Of a stretch of DNA of 64,000 nt, positions 62,791 through 64,000 are shown piece after piece (the stretch's first letter is position 1; every line of letters starts with the position of its first letter). The stretch is from positions 146,537-210,536 of the forward strand of contig NZ_JACJPI010000073.1 of NCBI RefSeq assembly GCF_014695975.1, read 5' to 3'. The notes under the pieces are model-generated. The model was not told where the DNA came from, did no database searches, and saw nothing but the letters and a program-made list of their open reading frames with translations. The translations under genes were made by a program, and so were the position numbers. This stretch comes from Leptolyngbya sp. FACHB-321 (lineage in GTDB: Bacteria; Cyanobacteriota; Cyanobacteriia; Leptolyngbyales; Leptolyngbyaceae).

Positions 62791-63873
62791 ATGACTGAGA
62801 TGCGGGCAATTCAGATACAGCAGGGTGCTGTTTTTGAAGATGGCAGTACGAAGGAAAGTACGGTGCCGTTGAGTTTTGGTAACGATGCAGCAGCCGTACA
62901 AGCAGCTCGATCGGGTGTAGCAGTGTGCGATCGCTCCCATTGGGGACGCATTCAGCTTGGGGGTAGCGATCGCCTCAGCTTTTTGCACAACCAGAGTACA
63001 AACGACTTTAAACGTCTAAAACCAGGAGAGGGCTGCGACACCGTTTTTGTGACGTCTACCGCTCGCACGATTGATTTGGCAACTGTCTACATTCTGGACG
63101 AAACAGTTTTGGTGCTGCTTTCTCCCAATCGCCGCGAAGCGTTGCTCAAATGGTTAGATCGCTACATTTTCTTTGGAGATAAGGTCACGCTGACCGATCT
63201 GACAGAACAAACGGTTACGTTTAGCCTGATTGGTCCAGAAAGCACCGCCCTTTTACAACGCTTAGGGGTGGACGATCGCTCCAAGCAGCCTTACGGTAGT
63301 CACTGGCTTGCGACCTTGTCGGGACAGACTGTACGGATTGCCCTTGGCAGTGGTTTAGCGCTGGAAGGATACACTTTAACGGCTGATCGTGCGAGTGCGG
63401 CAATGGTGTGGCAGCATTTAACAGATGCCGGTGCCCTACCGCTTGGCGATCGTGCCTGGGAGCGTCTGCGTATTGAGCAGGGAAGACCTGCCCCCGACCA
63501 TGAACTGACAGACGACTATAACCCTCTAGAAGCAGGGCTGTGGCAAACCATTTCTTTCAATAAGGGCTGCTACATTGGGCAAGAGACGATCGCCCGTCTG
63601 GATACCTATAAAGGCGTAAAGCAGCAGCTTTGGGGCATTCGTCTGAGCAATGCTGATGCAGGCACTATTGCAACAGGTACTATCATCACGGCTGAAGGCG
63701 AAAAAGTTGGGACACTCACCAGCCTGGCTAAAACAGAACAGGGCATCGTTGGACTTGCCTATATCCGTACAAAAGCAGGCGGCGCTGGCTTACACGTACA
63801 GGTTGGTGAGGCAGAAGGTGATCTCGTAGACGTACCGTTTGTAACGCACGCTCGGTTGGACGATCGTCCGTAG
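62791..63873 (+). CDS. ygfZ: YgfZ/GcvT-type folate-binding protein
   Basis: A protein of about 360 residues related to the T-protein fold of GcvT, in the YgfZ group. YgfZ helps to maintain or repair Fe-S proteins. The diagnostic motif NKGCYIGQETIARL (K-G-C-x-x-G-Q-E) is present, with the N-terminal AVCDRSHWGRIQL and FLHNQSTNDF. The ATG at 62791 is preferred over an upstream alternative at 62779. It is soluble and cytosolic. Confidence 0.93.
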   Translation: MTEMRAIQIQQGAVFEDGSTKESTVPLSFGNDAAAVQAARSGVAVCDRSHWGRIQLGGSDRLSFLHNQSTNDFKRLKPGEGCDTVFVTSTARTIDLATVYILDETVLVLLSPNRREALLKWLDRYIFFGDKVTLTDLTEQTVTFSLIGPESTALLQRLGVDDRSKQPYGSHWLATLSGQTVRIALGSGLALEGYTLTADRASAAMVWQHLTDAGALPLGDRAWERLRIEQGRPAPDHELTDDYNPLEAGLWQTISFNKGCYIGQETIARLDTYKGVKQQLWGIRLSNADAGTIATGTIITAEGEKVGTLTSLAKTEQGIVGLAYIRTKAGGAGLHVQVGEAEGDLVDVPFVTHARLDDRP

Positions 63874-63910
63874 CTAACGTCAGTTCGGGTTAAGCCGGAA
63901 GGAGCAAATT

Positions 63911-64000
63911 GTGGTCAAGGGCAATGGATGGCTTCTTTGGCTGATGGCAATAGGCAATCAATCCGCCCAAGATATTGACAAAGCAATTGACTGGAGAACG
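63911..64000 (+). CDS. Possible gene start at the right edge
   Basis: A GTG preceded by GGAG opens 30 codons ([16 protein letters not shown]...) that run off the window without a stop. The hydrophobic start could be a signal or membrane segment. Too short to identify. Confidence 0.3.
   Translation, partial: MVKGNGWLLWLMAIGNQSAQDIDKAIDWRT

Noticed and set aside
1..64000. CRISPR array or prophage
   Set aside because: No regularly spaced direct repeats of 24-40 bases and no phage structural genes were found.

Overview
The window reads as the chromosome of a cyanobacterium. The HIP1 octamer (GCGATCGC) and its core recur throughout, and several genes belong to oxygenic phototrophs: petM (cytochrome b6f), thf1/psb29 (thylakoid/PSII biogenesis), ndhD (NDH-1), a CmpABCD-type bicarbonate transporter, type III glutamine synthetase glnN, and many small proteins of cyanobacterial type. 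Base and codon use look even, except for one short cassette near 38.2-38.7 kb. No rRNA, CRISPR array, transposase or phage module is visible. Gene calls and family names come from reading the translations, not from database searches.

Layout. 0-4.2 kb: the end of a transglutaminase-like protease, msrA, a serine-dependent glutaminase, an HpxZ/AtzH-like protein, an alpha/beta hydrolase and a DUF427 protein. 4.2-11.8 kb: a probable surface-modification locus with two FkbM-type methyltransferases (one fused to TPRs), a TPR/GT41 (O-GlcNAc-transferase-like) glycosyltransferase, a type IV pilin and another SAM methyltransferase. 12.3-21.9 kb: an export and copper locus. An orphan sensor kinase is followed by an RND adaptor and pump on the plus strand. 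An Atx1-like chaperone, a Cu-ATPase and a membrane-anchored cupredoxin lie on the minus strand behind what looks like a MerR-family promoter. 22-26 kb: small cyanobacterial proteins, SRP RNA, a phasin, thiD, a metallo-beta-lactamase-fold protein with a degraded metal motif, and tRNA-Lys(CUU). 26.4-36 kb: PPK2, glnN, a large PAS/GAF histidine kinase and an FHA-domain class A PBP. 36-42 kb: an APC-type permease, a single integron-like gene cassette, transketolase and a membrane-anchored HTH protein. 42.7-48.3 kb: cmpABCD. 48.9-55.1 kb: a WecA/MraY-type transferase, cinA, a 44-residue protein, aroQ, an overlapping AtzF-C/AtzG/AtzE-like operon and a STAS protein. 55.7-64 kb: an HtrA protease, a LysM/M23 peptidase, thf1, petM, a conserved protein, ndhD, a DUF6888/DUF6887 pair and a YgfZ-type protein, with one gene possibly starting at the right edge.

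How genes work together. CmpABCD, NDH-1, b6f and Thf1 serve photosynthesis and carbon supply. GlnN, the glutaminase and the AtzG/AtzE/HpxZ-like proteins concern nitrogen and amide metabolism. The Atx1-like/CopA/cupredoxin operon plausibly moves copper to or across membranes. The OGT-like enzyme lying beside the pilin suggests pilin or surface glycosylation (inference).

The most unusual signal is the region 38169-38699: a 524-bp cassette with one 4-TM membrane gene. Its left-end core site is exactly complementary to the first core site of a folded 88-bp attC-like element at its right end. This is what an integron gene cassette looks like, yet no integrase or other cassette is visible nearby.
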